From the NCBI GenBank assembly GCA_018657495.1, contig JABHXA010000014.1:1-64000 (forward strand): a stretch of DNA of 64,000 nucleotides, in the 5' to 3' direction. Both the position numbers and the translations under genes were made by a program. This document shows, one piece after another, positions 9,398 through 19,143 of this stretch (positions are counted from its first letter, which is position 1; each line of letters begins with the position of its first letter). The DNA is from Fidelibacterota bacterium. Lineage in GTDB: Bacteria > Fidelibacterota > Marinisomatia > SCGC-AAA003-L08 > JACNLC01. The notes beneath the pieces were generated by a model that saw only the letters and a list, made by a program, of their open reading frames with translations, was not told where the DNA came from and searched no databases.

Positions 9398-12328
9398 ATG
9401 AAATATAAATTGAAAATATTTCTCACAATTTTTACATTAACCATACTCGCTATCACAGCCTGTATTCCTCCATCTGGGCCAACTGAGAATTCCCGCCCAT
9501 ATAAAACGGTTAAAGGTGATCCTGTAAATGGAAGAATATACACATTGGAAAATGGATTAACGGTTTTTTTAACTGTAAATCGCGATGAACCCAGAATTCA
9601 GACTGTAATCGCCGTCAGAGCAGGTCACAAACACGATCCTGCTGATGCTACCGGGTTGGCACATTATCTTGAACATATGTTATTCAAGGGAACTGATCAA
9701 TATGGTTCAGCTGACTGGCAAAAAGAAGAAATAGAATTAGAGAAAATTATCGCACTATATGATGAACATTATGTGACGACGGATTCCCTGGAGAGAGTAC
9801 AGATATATCATGAAATTGACAGTATTTCCGGTCTCGCCGCACAATTGGCAATCCCAAATGAATATACGAAAATGGTCACAGCTATGGGTGCAAAAGGTAC
9901 AAATGCATATACATGGGTGGAGCAGACTGTATATATAAATGATATTCCTGCCAATCAAATTAACAACTGGTTAAAACTTGAAGCAGAAAGATTTAGAAAT
10001 CCTGTCATGCGTTTATTCCATACTGAACTTGAAACCGTCTATGAAGAGAAAAATCGCTCTCTTGACAGAGATAACAGCAAAGTGGATGAGCTCATGGGAA
10101 GAGAACTATTTAAAAAACACCCTTACGGAACACAAACCACTCTTGGCAGTGTCGAACATCTTAAAAATCCATCCCTTACAAAAGTTTTAAATTATTATCA
10201 CAAGAATTATGTGCCAAATAATATGGCAATCAGTTTGTCTGGTGATTTTGATCCGGATACCGTTATTGAATTAATAAATGAAACTCTTGGGAAATGGGAA
10301 ACCAAACCAGTAGCGGAATTTATTCCCCCAGTTGAAGATCCAATTACATCTCCAATTGTCCATGAAGTATTTGGTCCCGATGCAGAGAGCGTAACGATTG
10401 GTTTCCGCTTAGGCGGATCAGACTCTGAGGATGCGGATCTTCTGATACTAACTGAAGGGATAATAAGTAACGGTACAGCCGGTCTTATCGATTTGAATTT
10501 GAATCAGGAACAAAAAGTTCTTGGGGCGTGGGCATATCCACAAATTTTTAGAGATTACTCTGTATATACTCTGGCAGGACGACCCCGTGAAGGTCAATCC
10601 CTTGAAGAAGTGAAAGACCTACTGCTATCGCAAATTGAATTGGTAAAAAATGGTGAATTTCCTGACTGGCTGCTCGATGCCGTACGAAACGAAATAAAAC
10701 TGAAAGAATTAAATGGATACGAAAGTAACTGGAATAGGGCTCATTCATTTATTGAATCATTTGTTTCATGGATTCCATGGGAGAAAACGGTTAACAAACA
10801 TGAAAGATATGCCAAAATAAATAAACAGGACATTATTGATTTTGCTCGTAGAGCTTTCAAAGAAAATTATGTTGCCGTATATAAGAAAATTGGCGATGAT
10901 GACAATGTTCAAAAAGTGGTAAAACCTGAGATAACACCATTAGATATTGAAAGAGATAATATTTCACCATTCGCAGATTCAATAATGTCGGCAGACGTGA
11001 TGGAAGTTGCCCCAATATTTCTTGATTATGACAAAGATATTCAAAAATCTAAACTGAATGACGATGTAAGAATATTACATGTTGAAAATGAGGAAAATGA
11101 TCTTTTCAGGTTGTATTATGTATTTCAGATGGGTTCGGATAATGACGCAACTATTGGTCTGGCACTAGATTATCTTGAATATCTTGGCACCGGTGATCTG
11201 TCACCTGCTGAAGTCCAGGAAGAGTTCTATAAAGTTGGATGTTCATATTCTGTGAGCAACTCAAATGATCAAATATGGGTTCGGTTAGCAGGCCTTCAGG
11301 AAAACCTCGAAAAAGGAATGATCCTGTTTGAAAAGCTTCTGGCTGATGCTAAACCCAATGAAATGGCCCTTGAAAATCTCAAGAAAGACATCCTGAAGAT
11401 CAGAGAAGATAGAAAATTGTCCAAAAGGACAATACTATGGTCCGGATTATTTAATTATGGCAAGTATGGCAGGAATTCTTCATTTACGAATATACTTTCC
11501 AGTGAGGAGTTGAATGAATTGAAACCGGAAGTTTTGATTTCTCAAATCAATCACTTAAATGAGTTTGAACATAGTGTCATGTATTATGGTCCCGCTAAAT
11601 TATCAAAAATAGAATCTATGCTCAGGCTGTATCACAATATCCCAGCACAAATGAAACCTCTTCCTGAACCTCGGGTATTCCCTGAATTAGATATGAAAAA
11701 GAATCGCATTTATGTTGTCAATCACGATATGAAACAGGCTGAGGTTATTTTATTATCAAAGGGGGAGACTTACAATGCTGAAATGTCTCCTGAGCGTACA
11801 TTATTTAATAATTATTATGGTGGAAGTATGGCATCGATTGTTTTTCAGACTATCAGGGAAGCAAAGGCATTGGCTTATTCAGTATTTGCCAGTTATTCCA
11901 GCCCGGATAAATTGAAAGATTCACATTATGTGATGGCATATGTTGGTACCCAGGTAGACAAATTACCAGAGGCAATGGACGCCATGTTTGAATTGTTAAA
12001 TGAACTGCCTGAATCTCAGATTTCTTTTGAATCATCTCAGGATGCCGTAAGGAAAAAACTTGAAACTGATCGAGTTACAAAAGCAAGTATCCTGTTTAAT
12101 TTTATCTCTGCCGAGAAGCATGGTTTGGATTATGACATTCGAAAAGACGTATACGCAAAAATAAATGATCTCAGTATGGATGATGTAAAAAAATTCCACA
12201 ATGAATACGTGAAGGATAAAATCTATCATATCATGGTTATTGGAGATATTGAGGAAATGAACATGGCTTCATTAGCAAAATATGGTGAAGTACAGATCCT
12301 TCCACTTGAAGAAATATTTGGGTACTAA
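9398..12328 (+). CDS. M16 family zinc metallopeptidase, lipoprotein
   Basis: A pitrilysin-like peptidase with two M16 repeats (976 residues). The N-terminal repeat carries the inverted zinc motif HYLEH (H89, E92, H93) and the downstream glutamate region ETVYEEKNRS. The C-terminal repeat lacks the motif, as usual for the structural half. I prefer the ATG at 9398 over the in-frame ATG at 9383, because GGAG at 9385-9388 then sits nine bases upstream and the protein begins with a clean lipoprotein signal (lipobox ITAC, C22). It is probably anchored in an envelope membrane facing the periplasm and degrades peptides. A perfect 11-bp hairpin follows 45 bases after the stop. Confidence 0.93.
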   Translation: MKYKLKIFLTIFTLTILAITACIPPSGPTENSRPYKTVKGDPVNGRIYTLENGLTVFLTVNRDEPRIQTVIAVRAGHKHDPADATGLAHYLEHMLFKGTDQYGSADWQKEEIELEKIIALYDEHYVTTDSLERVQIYHEIDSISGLAAQLAIPNEYTKMVTAMGAKGTNAYTWVEQTVYINDIPANQINNWLKLEAERFRNPVMRLFHTELETVYEEKNRSLDRDNSKVDELMGRELFKKHPYGTQTTLGSVEHLKNPSLTKVLNYYHKNYVPNNMAISLSGDFDPDTVIELINETLGKWETKPVAEFIPPVEDPITSPIVHEVFGPDAESVTIGFRLGGSDSEDADLLILTEGIISNGTAGLIDLNLNQEQKVLGAWAYPQIFRDYSVYTLAGRPREGQSLEEVKDLLLSQIELVKNGEFPDWLLDAVRNEIKLKELNGYESNWNRAHSFIESFVSWIPWEKTVNKHERYAKINKQDIIDFARRAFKENYVAVYKKIGDDDNVQKVVKPEITPLDIERDNISPFADSIMSADVMEVAPIFLDYDKDIQKSKLNDDVRILHVENEENDLFRLYYVFQMGSDNDATIGLALDYLEYLGTGDLSPAEVQEEFYKVGCSYSVSNSNDQIWVRLAGLQENLEKGMILFEKLLADAKPNEMALENLKKDILKIREDRKLSKRTILWSGLFNYGKYGRNSSFTNILSSEELNELKPEVLISQINHLNEFEHSVMYYGPAKLSKIESMLRLYHNIPAQMKPLPEPRVFPELDMKKNRIYVVNHDMKQAEVILLSKGETYNAEMSPERTLFNNYYGGSMASIVFQTIREAKALAYSVFASYSSPDKLKDSHYVMAYVGTQVDKLPEAMDAMFELLNELPESQISFESSQDAVRKKLETDRVTKASILFNFISAEKHGLDYDIRKDVYAKINDLSMDDVKKFHNEYVKDKIYHIMVIGDIEEMNMASLAKYGEVQILPLEEIFGY

Positions 12329-12373
12329 ATCGATATAATCTGCACAAATCTTTACTAATGTATTTTTCTACAA

Positions 12374-12399
12374 CAAACCCCGGGTTCACCCGGGGTTTG
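12374..12399. promoter_or_regulatory. Perfect 11-bp hairpin between M16 peptidase and aminotransferase genes
   Basis: Positions 12374-12384 pair perfectly with 12389-12399 around a TTCA loop (core CCCCGGG/CCCGGGG). There is no T-run after it on the plus strand, so a classic terminator is doubtful. It ends only 15 bases before the ATG of the next gene, so it could shape 5' end stability or ribosome access. Confidence 0.75.
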
Positions 12400-12414
12400 T
12401 AATAACAAGAGACA

Positions 12415-13560
12415 ATGGATATAAAATCATTATTCAATATTAACCCGGATGTAGTGTATCTAAATCATGGTTCATTTGGTGCTTGTCCCAAGGCAGTATT
12501 GAATGAATTAGTCCGATTACAGAAACTACTTGAATGGCAGCCAATTGAATTTTTAGCATCCGATCTTGAACATCGGCTTGCTGAATCAAGAAGATACCTC
12601 GGAAATTATGTGGGTTGTGACGGTGATGACCTGGTACTGTTTCCCAATCCAACAACTGCAATCAACGCTGTAGTAAAGAGCCTCAAACTTTCGCCTGGAG
12701 ATGAAATTCTCTCCACAAATCATGAATATGGTGCCATGAACAGAACCTGGAAATATTTCTGTGGGAAAAATCAAACTAAGTTTACTGCCGTTGATATTCC
12801 AGTACCGGTTTCCACAGAGGAGGATTTTATTGAGCGTATCTGGTCAAAGGTAACGGATAGAACAAAAATTCTGTTCATTAGTCATATAACCAGCCAAACG
12901 GCATTAATATTCCCAATGAAAAAACTCTGCAGAAGGGCAAAGGAAAAAAAGATTATAACCATTATTGACGGCGCTCATGCTCCAGGTCAAATCCCTTTGA
13001 ATATAATGGTTATAGATCCTGATATTTACTCCGGGGCATGTCATAAATGGATGTGCGCACCAAAGGGAGTATCGTTTTTATATGTAAGAAAGCAATTACA
13101 GGATTTGATCGATCCCCTTGTAGTGAGTTGGGGCTGGGAGAGTGATATGCCTGGGAAATCCCGATATCTTGATTATCATCAATGGCAGGGCACAAGGGAT
13201 ATGTCGGTCTTCCTGACTATCCCATTTACTATTGAATATTTGAAAAGTTTGAACTGGGGAAGCCTCACATCAATTTCTCGTGAACAACTTCTGCAATTTC
13301 AGGAAAGATTGTGTTCAAAATTGGATATTAAACCCATGACAACAACACCCTCAAAATGGCAGGGTCAGATGGTCAGTTTTATTTTAGCGGATAACACTGA
13401 TCCTGAAATCGTCAAAAACTTTTTATTTTCAAAATATAGGATTGAAGTCCCGGTGTTTGATTGGAATGGCAATATCATTATCAGAATTTCAATGCAGCCC
13501 TACAATACCATTGAAGAATTATATCTCTTCGAGCAGGCGCTTTCTGAATTCTTAAATTAA
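12415..13560 (+). CDS. Class V aminotransferase (isopenicillin-N epimerase / cysteine desulfurase-like)
   Basis: A PLP-dependent fold-type I enzyme of 381 residues. Signatures are YLNHGSFGACP near the start (the substrate-side loop of isopenicillin N epimerase-like enzymes), IIDGAHAPGQ with the PLP-ring aspartate, and SGACHKWMCAPKG, where K is the likely Schiff-base lysine. The overall layout fits the epimerase-like branch of class V rather than IscS or SufS: no cysteine-bearing mobile loop is evident. The substrate cannot be told from sequence. It has no obvious operon partners; the next gene is convergent. Confidence 0.85.
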   Translation: MDIKSLFNINPDVVYLNHGSFGACPKAVLNELVRLQKLLEWQPIEFLASDLEHRLAESRRYLGNYVGCDGDDLVLFPNPTTAINAVVKSLKLSPGDEILSTNHEYGAMNRTWKYFCGKNQTKFTAVDIPVPVSTEEDFIERIWSKVTDRTKILFISHITSQTALIFPMKKLCRRAKEKKIITIIDGAHAPGQIPLNIMVIDPDIYSGACHKWMCAPKGVSFLYVRKQLQDLIDPLVVSWGWESDMPGKSRYLDYHQWQGTRDMSVFLTIPFTIEYLKSLNWGSLTSISREQLLQFQERLCSKLDIKPMTTTPSKWQGQMVSFILADNTDPEIVKNFLFSKYRIEVPVFDWNGNIIIRISMQPYNTIEELYLFEQALSEFLN

Positions 13561-13618
13561 CTCAGGGAGGATTTAGTTGTTTTAAGGTATATATCCGAGA
13601 ATGTGGATCTGATTAAGA

Positions 13619-15358
13619 TTAATACCAAATGATTATGTACGACGACATTATAATTTCTGCCTGATATCCACCACCGCAATCAATAGGTACTGGCCAGTCT
13701 CCTGAGCATTCGGTGCCCCAGGGTACCCAGCAGGCATCATAAGTCATTATATTTTCTTCACCTGGCATAATATATTCTGTAATATCAACAATGAATGGTT
13801 CAACATCAAGACCGGGACACCAGCCGGCACGACCGTATCCCCATGTACCCCATTGATTGGGAATCACCCCTTCACTGATACTTTCAAGTTCCATGCAATC
13901 GGTTAATAAACTCGCCTCTGGGTGAGATTTTTCAAAACTTCCAACACCGCCATTCACTTCGAACATATGTTTTGAATTGCAAAATTCGGCACAGTTACCA
14001 TTATCACATCCGCCACCATGCCCGGTAATATATGTAGCGAATTCAATTCGCTGAGCATTTTCAGGGATACTAAAAATCACTGGATCATGATTATTATTAT
14101 AATTGGAGTTAAATTGTGCTCCACCCCATAAATAGATGAATTCTTTTGGTTGGATTTCTGAAACCTCTTCATAAAGTCGAAGCTTTACAGTGATAATACT
14201 ATTAGGCCAGCCCGAGACATTAAATTTAAAAAGTTTCTCGCCACCAGGCTGGAGCATCGAAATAAAAGATGTTATATCCGTAAGCCAATGGGGCTGCCGG
14301 TCAAAAGGAGTTATCCATCTCACCATTTCATAACAATCAGTATCATCGGCATCACAAATTCTTAATCGGGATGTCCTATCATAATCATCACAATTATCAT
14401 CGTCATAATCAACACAGGGCATAAATGCCTCTACTTCCATTCGAGAAAACTGAGAAAGCGTTTCTTCATCTGGCAACTCAATACTGGAGGTAATCGTTGG
14501 GGACCAACCTCCGCTATAAACAACTGAGTCAAATAGTGTAATTTCAAGAAAATCTTCGCTGGTACCTGCAAACGTATCCCACTCATAATTATAATAAACT
14601 GCCTCATGTGCAAGATAACTGATATGGGTTCCAGAAAATCCATTAGGATTACCCAAGTATCCAATTTGGCTAATTTTTTGAAATCTATTAATTCCCAACG
14701 AATATTCTCCAGCAAGTGATTCTGCAAGCCAATTATTCAATGTTGATGATCTATCCGGAATATAGTGTAAGTGGTTACCCCAATGAGTCTGTAAGTTTTC
14801 TGGTAATGTTGCAATAATTTCGTCGAAGGCTGTTTTGATAACCTGAATATCTGCAGGTGCAGTTAGGCGGTCAGAGATGAAAAAATAATGTGTATTTAGG
14901 GGTGAGTTTTCGAGAAATTGGGCCTTTGTATTGGATACCCAAAGGGCAGCTGATCCACTAACACTGCTGGAATAGTGCACGAAAATATAGCTGTCCATTC
15001 CATTCCATTCAGTTTCAAAATCCCATCCGGATGGCTGTGGATACAGAATCATATTTACCATAATCACAATATCTAGCACATCAATATTCGCATCGTTATT
15101 CACATCTGCAGAATCAATCTGTTCATCGCTCAGTTCAATATTACCGATTATTGTATTGACAAGAATAATGATGTCTTGCACATTCAGAATTTCATCATCA
15201 TTGATATCCCCCAATACTGATGCATTCAAATCATTAACAGTAAATGGACCGGCAATATCATAATACCCTGAACCATAAGGACCATCTGAGAAATCCTGGG
15301 ACATTAAAAAACACAAAGAAATTAAAAGAAAGAATACGAATGGTGATCTATTCTTCAT
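13619..15358 (-). CDS. Secreted PNGase F-like protein with N-terminal dockerin-like repeats
   Basis: The signal peptide (about 1-20) is followed by a paired dockerin-like calcium-binding module (about 50-105; repeated N.D..I.V.D.....N cores). The C-terminal third resembles the peptide-N-glycosidase F domain: GHGGG followed by NCAEFC near 446-461, then WGTWGYGRAGWCPG near 505-516, with many cysteines. PNGase F enzymes release N-glycans from glycoproteins; the same fold also occurs in copper monooxygenases, so the activity is an inference. The start at 15358 (ATG) is preferred over a GTG one codon upstream because a strong AGGAGG precedes it. No T9SS tail is visible. It probably acts outside the cell. 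Confidence 0.7.
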   Translation of the reverse strand: MKNRSPFVFFLLISLCFLMSQDFSDGPYGSGYYDIAGPFTVNDLNASVLGDINDDEILNVQDIIILVNTIIGNIELSDEQIDSADVNNDANIDVLDIVIMVNMILYPQPSGWDFETEWNGMDSYIFVHYSSSVSGSAALWVSNTKAQFLENSPLNTHYFFISDRLTAPADIQVIKTAFDEIIATLPENLQTHWGNHLHYIPDRSSTLNNWLAESLAGEYSLGINRFQKISQIGYLGNPNGFSGTHISYLAHEAVYYNYEWDTFAGTSEDFLEITLFDSVVYSGGWSPTITSSIELPDEETLSQFSRMEVEAFMPCVDYDDDNCDDYDRTSRLRICDADDTDCYEMVRWITPFDRQPHWLTDITSFISMLQPGGEKLFKFNVSGWPNSIITVKLRLYEEVSEIQPKEFIYLWGGAQFNSNYNNNHDPVIFSIPENAQRIEFATYITGHGGGCDNGNCAEFCNSKHMFEVNGGVGSFEKSHPEASLLTDCMELESISEGVIPNQWGTWGYGRAGWCPGLDVEPFIVDITEYIMPGEENIMTYDACWVPWGTECSGDWPVPIDCGGGYQAEIIMSSYIIIWY

Positions 15359-15442
15359 CACCCCTCCTTTTCAAAAGTTGTAGATTAAATGAATAGAAAG
15401 CTATTTATTGCAAGCGGTTAAAACAAGGAATAAATAGAAAGA

Positions 15443-15877
15443 CTATTTTGCTAAAGCCTCTCTTTTTTTGTCTAACTCTTCGGCTAGATGTTCAAGATTT
15501 TCATGACCTAAAAGAGTATGAATATCTTCCTTAATCAGTTTCCACCGATCGTGTAAGGGACATGGGACATCATCAGTGCATACATCCAGACCAATTACAC
15601 ACATCTCAAATTCAGGTGGGGGTCCATCTATAGCATAAATAATATCAATTACTCTTATATCCCTGGAAGGCTTATTTAAGCGGATACCACCGTTCCTTCC
15701 TCTAGTTGATTTCACCAGGTGATGCTTGGCAAGGGATTGAACGAGTTTGGCAAGGAAATGCCGCGGGATATCGTAGTCTTCGGCAATTTTACTAACCATT
15801 ATGTTTTTATTATCTTGATGATCAGCAAGATAAATCATTGCCTGTATGGCATATTCAGCAGATTTGGAATAAATCAA
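15443..15877 (-). CDS. Rrf2 family transcriptional regulator with Fe-S cysteines
   Basis: A winged-helix regulator of 144 residues. It opens with SKSAEYAIQAMIYLA, the classic Rrf2 N-terminus, and has the wing motif GRNGGIRL (about 60-67). Three cysteines (C93, C100, C106) in the loop before the last helix fit an iron-sulfur sensor as in IscR or NsrR. The ligand (Fe-S status, NO or redox) cannot be told. The start is TTG, five bases after GGAG. No isc or suf genes are nearby; the targets could include the adjacent htrA or the secreted protein downstream, but nothing in the sequence proves it. Confidence 0.9.
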   Translation of the reverse strand: MIYSKSAEYAIQAMIYLADHQDNKNIMVSKIAEDYDIPRHFLAKLVQSLAKHHLVKSTRGRNGGIRLNKPSRDIRVIDIIYAIDGPPPEFEMCVIGLDVCTDDVPCPLHDRWKLIKEDIHTLLGHENLEHLAEELDKKREALAK

Positions 15878-16075
15878 TTCTTCTCCATTTCGTTAATAAA
15901 CAATAATTGGATAAATAAGTCAATTATAATTATAATAATTTACTCACAGAATACAGAATAAAGTGAGTATAAAAATATAATTTGTCATATTTGTGGTATT
16001 TTTTATGGTGGGTATTGTCAGGTTCTGAAGTTTCCTCTCAATAAATGAATAGTAATAAGACTTGCTCTTTGATAA

Positions 16076-17437
16076 TTAATCAATCTCAAAAGCCACAAAT
16101 CTGGAATTACCATCACGTTTAATCAAAAACAATATTGGATCACCATTAGAATAACCTGCTAGAGCTTGATTATAATCTTTTAAAGACATAACTTTATTTC
16201 TGTCAATTTTGACGATGATATCTCCAATCCTGATACCGGCATTGTAGGCATTTGAACTGGTTTTTATATCAGAAACGGTAATACCACTACTATCATCCGC
16301 TCCCCATAATGAGTTTGAACTATTATTTTCAACCTTTAGTCCGATTTTATCATATTCATCATTGTCATATATTCCAAGTCTGAGATTTTCTTCATCTGGC
16401 CTGGTACCAAGTTTAACTTTGACTATCTCGGTGTCTTCATCCCGGATTACCGTAATGTCTATACTGTCATGTGGTCGGGCATGAGCAACCATGTTTTTTA
16501 AATGACTTGCGTCCTTTACCTTCACACCATCGATTTCGATGACAATATCTTGATTTTCAATACCATAATTTTCTGCAGGGCCATCATCAAGTACCTGGGA
16601 AATTATCGCACCATGGCGGATATCAAGACCCAACGCTCTGGCGATATTTTCATCGATATCCTGAATTGTAACACCAAGCCATCCACGACTGACAAAGCCG
16701 TCATTAATGATATCTTCCATTACACGTCTAACTTGATTAATAGGAATGGCAAATCCAACACCGGCATTCATTCGAGAATAACCATCAGTAGCAATGGCGG
16801 TGTTAATTCCTATCAGTTCACCATCAAGATTAAATAGCGCTCCGCCTGAATTCCCAGGATTTATTGCTGCATCATGTTGGATAAAATTTTCAAAATTTTG
16901 ACGGGAAACTACATCACTTCGTCCAACGGCGCTGACAATTCCTGCGGTGACAGTGTGATTGAGTTCCAGGCCAAACGGGCTTCCAATTGCCATTACCCAT
17001 TCACCCACACTCAATTCGTCTGAGTCCCCCAAAACAACATCATCAAGATTGGAATAATCAATTTTAAGAATTGCAATATCTGATAAGGGATCTGCTCCGA
17101 TAACTTCAGCCTTCAACTCATGTTTATCCATAAGATAAATTGTAATATCTTCTGCATCACTAATGACATGATTATTAGTAACTATATATCCATTCTTTGC
17201 ATCAATTATGACACCGGAGCCAAGACCCTGGCTTTTGGGAAAGTTTGGATGATTTTTGTCAAAATTGGGGCCAAAAAAATAATTCTGAGAGGAACTGGCA
17301 GTTTTTTCTGAGACGATCGACACAATTGCCGGGTTTGCTAATGTTGCAACATTAATAAATGCTTCACTGAACTCCTTTTTACTGGGTACAGCCCACATGC
17401 TATTTATTATCAAAAAGAAGAATAACTTTTTATACAT
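16076..17437 (-). CDS. degP: HtrA/DegP-type periplasmic serine protease
   Basis: A trypsin-like protease domain followed by two PDZ domains, 453 residues, normal for DegP/DegQ. The signal peptide ends near residue 17. The catalytic triad is visible: H90 in TNNHVI, D120 in DPLSDIAIL and S197 in GNSGGA. PDZ1 covers about 240-330 and PDZ2 about 365-450. The role is degradation and refolding of misfolded envelope proteins. It is divergent from the DASS symporter (178 bases between the starts) and about 200 bases from rrf2, so it is likely monocistronic. Confidence 0.95.
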   Translation of the reverse strand: MYKKLFFFLIINSMWAVPSKKEFSEAFINVATLANPAIVSIVSEKTASSSQNYFFGPNFDKNHPNFPKSQGLGSGVIIDAKNGYIVTNNHVISDAEDITIYLMDKHELKAEVIGADPLSDIAILKIDYSNLDDVVLGDSDELSVGEWVMAIGSPFGLELNHTVTAGIVSAVGRSDVVSRQNFENFIQHDAAINPGNSGGALFNLDGELIGINTAIATDGYSRMNAGVGFAIPINQVRRVMEDIINDGFVSRGWLGVTIQDIDENIARALGLDIRHGAIISQVLDDGPAENYGIENQDIVIEIDGVKVKDASHLKNMVAHARPHDSIDITVIRDEDTEIVKVKLGTRPDEENLRLGIYDNDEYDKIGLKVENNSSNSLWGADDSSGITVSDIKTSSNAYNAGIRIGDIIVKIDRNKVMSLKDYNQALAGYSNGDPILFLIKRDGNSRFVAFEID

Positions 17438-17615
17438 TTAATTTCCTTTATAATTTTATTTTAGAGCCGCGTTTTATGCAGAAATTGTTGACTTGTTCCA
17501 CTAGATTATCTGCTGTGTAAGATATTTTCTTAGATTAATTCCAATCATGCTGACTGGAAAGATAAACAGATTATATAATCAAAAATTTATTATATAATCA
17601 AAAAAATGGCGCTAT

Positions 17616-19121
17616 ATGAATAATGTTAATTTAAAGCAATGGATGCTTTTAATTGCACCGGCAATTAGCCTCTTATTTCTTTTTGTAGATATAAAACCTG
17701 GTGACCCAATCGTTACAAGAACTGCCGCCGTAGCAATTTTAATGGCTCTGTGGTGGGTAACGGAAGCAGTTCCATTGGCTGTCACGGCATTACTACCTAT
17801 CGTTCTATTTCCTACATTAGGGATAATGAATGGAAAAGATGTAGCCCCGATTTATTTTAATCATATTATCTTTTTATTTATTGGTGGATTTCTAATTGCA
17901 CTCGCCATGGAAAAATGGGATCTGCATAAAAGAATCGCTCTGGTAATTATGTTAAAATTTAAGATGGATGCTCAAAGTATATTATTGGGATTCATGATAA
18001 CCACTGCATTTCTTTCAATGTGGATATCCAATACTGCAACTACGATGATGATGGTACCCATTGCAATGGCAGTATTGTCACAATTGGAACAAAATTTTGA
18101 TAAATCAAAGGTAATGAAATATTCAATAGCATTATTTCTTGGTATAGCATACAGTGCATCGATTGGAGGAATTGCCACCATTGTGGGTACTCCCCCTAAT
18201 TTATCATTTACCAGGATATTTGCTATATTATTTCCTGAAAGCCCGGAAATTACATTTGCTAATTGGTTCTTTTTTGCATCTCCTATTTCTGTAATATTTT
18301 TGGTTATTGTCTGGGGCTTATTGACGAAAGTGTTTTTTCGAAAAGCAATGAAGCTAGAGATAGATGGTGACATTTTTAAGAATCAGTATAAGAAGCTTGG
18401 TCCCATTTCTTTTGAGGAAAAAGTCGTTTTAATTGATTTTCTAATTTTAATATTTCTGTGGTTATTTCGTAAAGAAATTCCAATTGGGAATTTTACGATT
18501 CCGGGATGGTCAAATTTATTTGAATACTCTAATTATATAAACGATGGAACTGTTGGTATAACCATGGCAGTAATATTATTCATGATACCATCGAAGAATG
18601 GAAAAAATAGTAGAATTCTTGAGTGGAAAACCGCCTCAAAACTTCCATGGAATATTGTGTTGCTATTTGGTGGTGGATTTGCATTGGCCAGCGGATTTAA
18701 AGAATCAGGCCTGACCATTTGGATTGGATCACAACTCGGCGGAATTGAATCGATTCATCCTGTAATTATCGTGATGGTTATTTGTACTCTTATTACATTT
18801 TTAACTGAATTAACATCCAATACTGCAACAGCTGAAATGCTGCTTCCCATTTTAGGTGGTCTGGCTATTGCTATACATATGAATCCTTTATTTCTCATGA
18901 TTCCTGCGACTCTATCATGTTCATTTGCATTTATGCTTCCGGTAGCAACACCTCCAAATGCAATCATTTTTGGAACTGGGAAATTAAAAATTAGCGATAT
19001 GAGTAAGGTGGGGATTTGGATTAATCTGATTGGTATAGGAATAATAACTGCTGCCGTATCGCTGTTTGGGAAATATATATTTAATATTGATCTATCTCAT
19101 TTACCAGATTGGGTAAAATAA
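17616..19121 (+). CDS. DASS family sodium/dicarboxylate symporter (SLC13-like)
   Basis: A polytopic inner-membrane carrier (501 residues, 11 or more hydrophobic segments). It carries the two SNT motifs that hold sodium and the substrate carboxylate in this family: S138-N139-T140 and S401-N402-T403, both in the SNTAT context. The likely substrate is a C4 dicarboxylate, possibly citrate or sulfate; this is known for the family and not readable here. It is the first of five closely spaced plus-strand genes, with the SDR gene starting 22 bases after its stop. Confidence 0.92.
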   Translation: MNNVNLKQWMLLIAPAISLLFLFVDIKPGDPIVTRTAAVAILMALWWVTEAVPLAVTALLPIVLFPTLGIMNGKDVAPIYFNHIIFLFIGGFLIALAMEKWDLHKRIALVIMLKFKMDAQSILLGFMITTAFLSMWISNTATTMMMVPIAMAVLSQLEQNFDKSKVMKYSIALFLGIAYSASIGGIATIVGTPPNLSFTRIFAILFPESPEITFANWFFFASPISVIFLVIVWGLLTKVFFRKAMKLEIDGDIFKNQYKKLGPISFEEKVVLIDFLILIFLWLFRKEIPIGNFTIPGWSNLFEYSNYINDGTVGITMAVILFMIPSKNGKNSRILEWKTASKLPWNIVLLFGGGFALASGFKESGLTIWIGSQLGGIESIHPVIIVMVICTLITFLTELTSNTATAEMLLPILGGLAIAIHMNPLFLMIPATLSCSFAFMLPVATPPNAIIFGTGKLKISDMSKVGIWINLIGIGIITAAVSLFGKYIFNIDLSHLPDWVK

Positions 19122-19143
19122 TCATAATAAAAGGCAAACTGTA

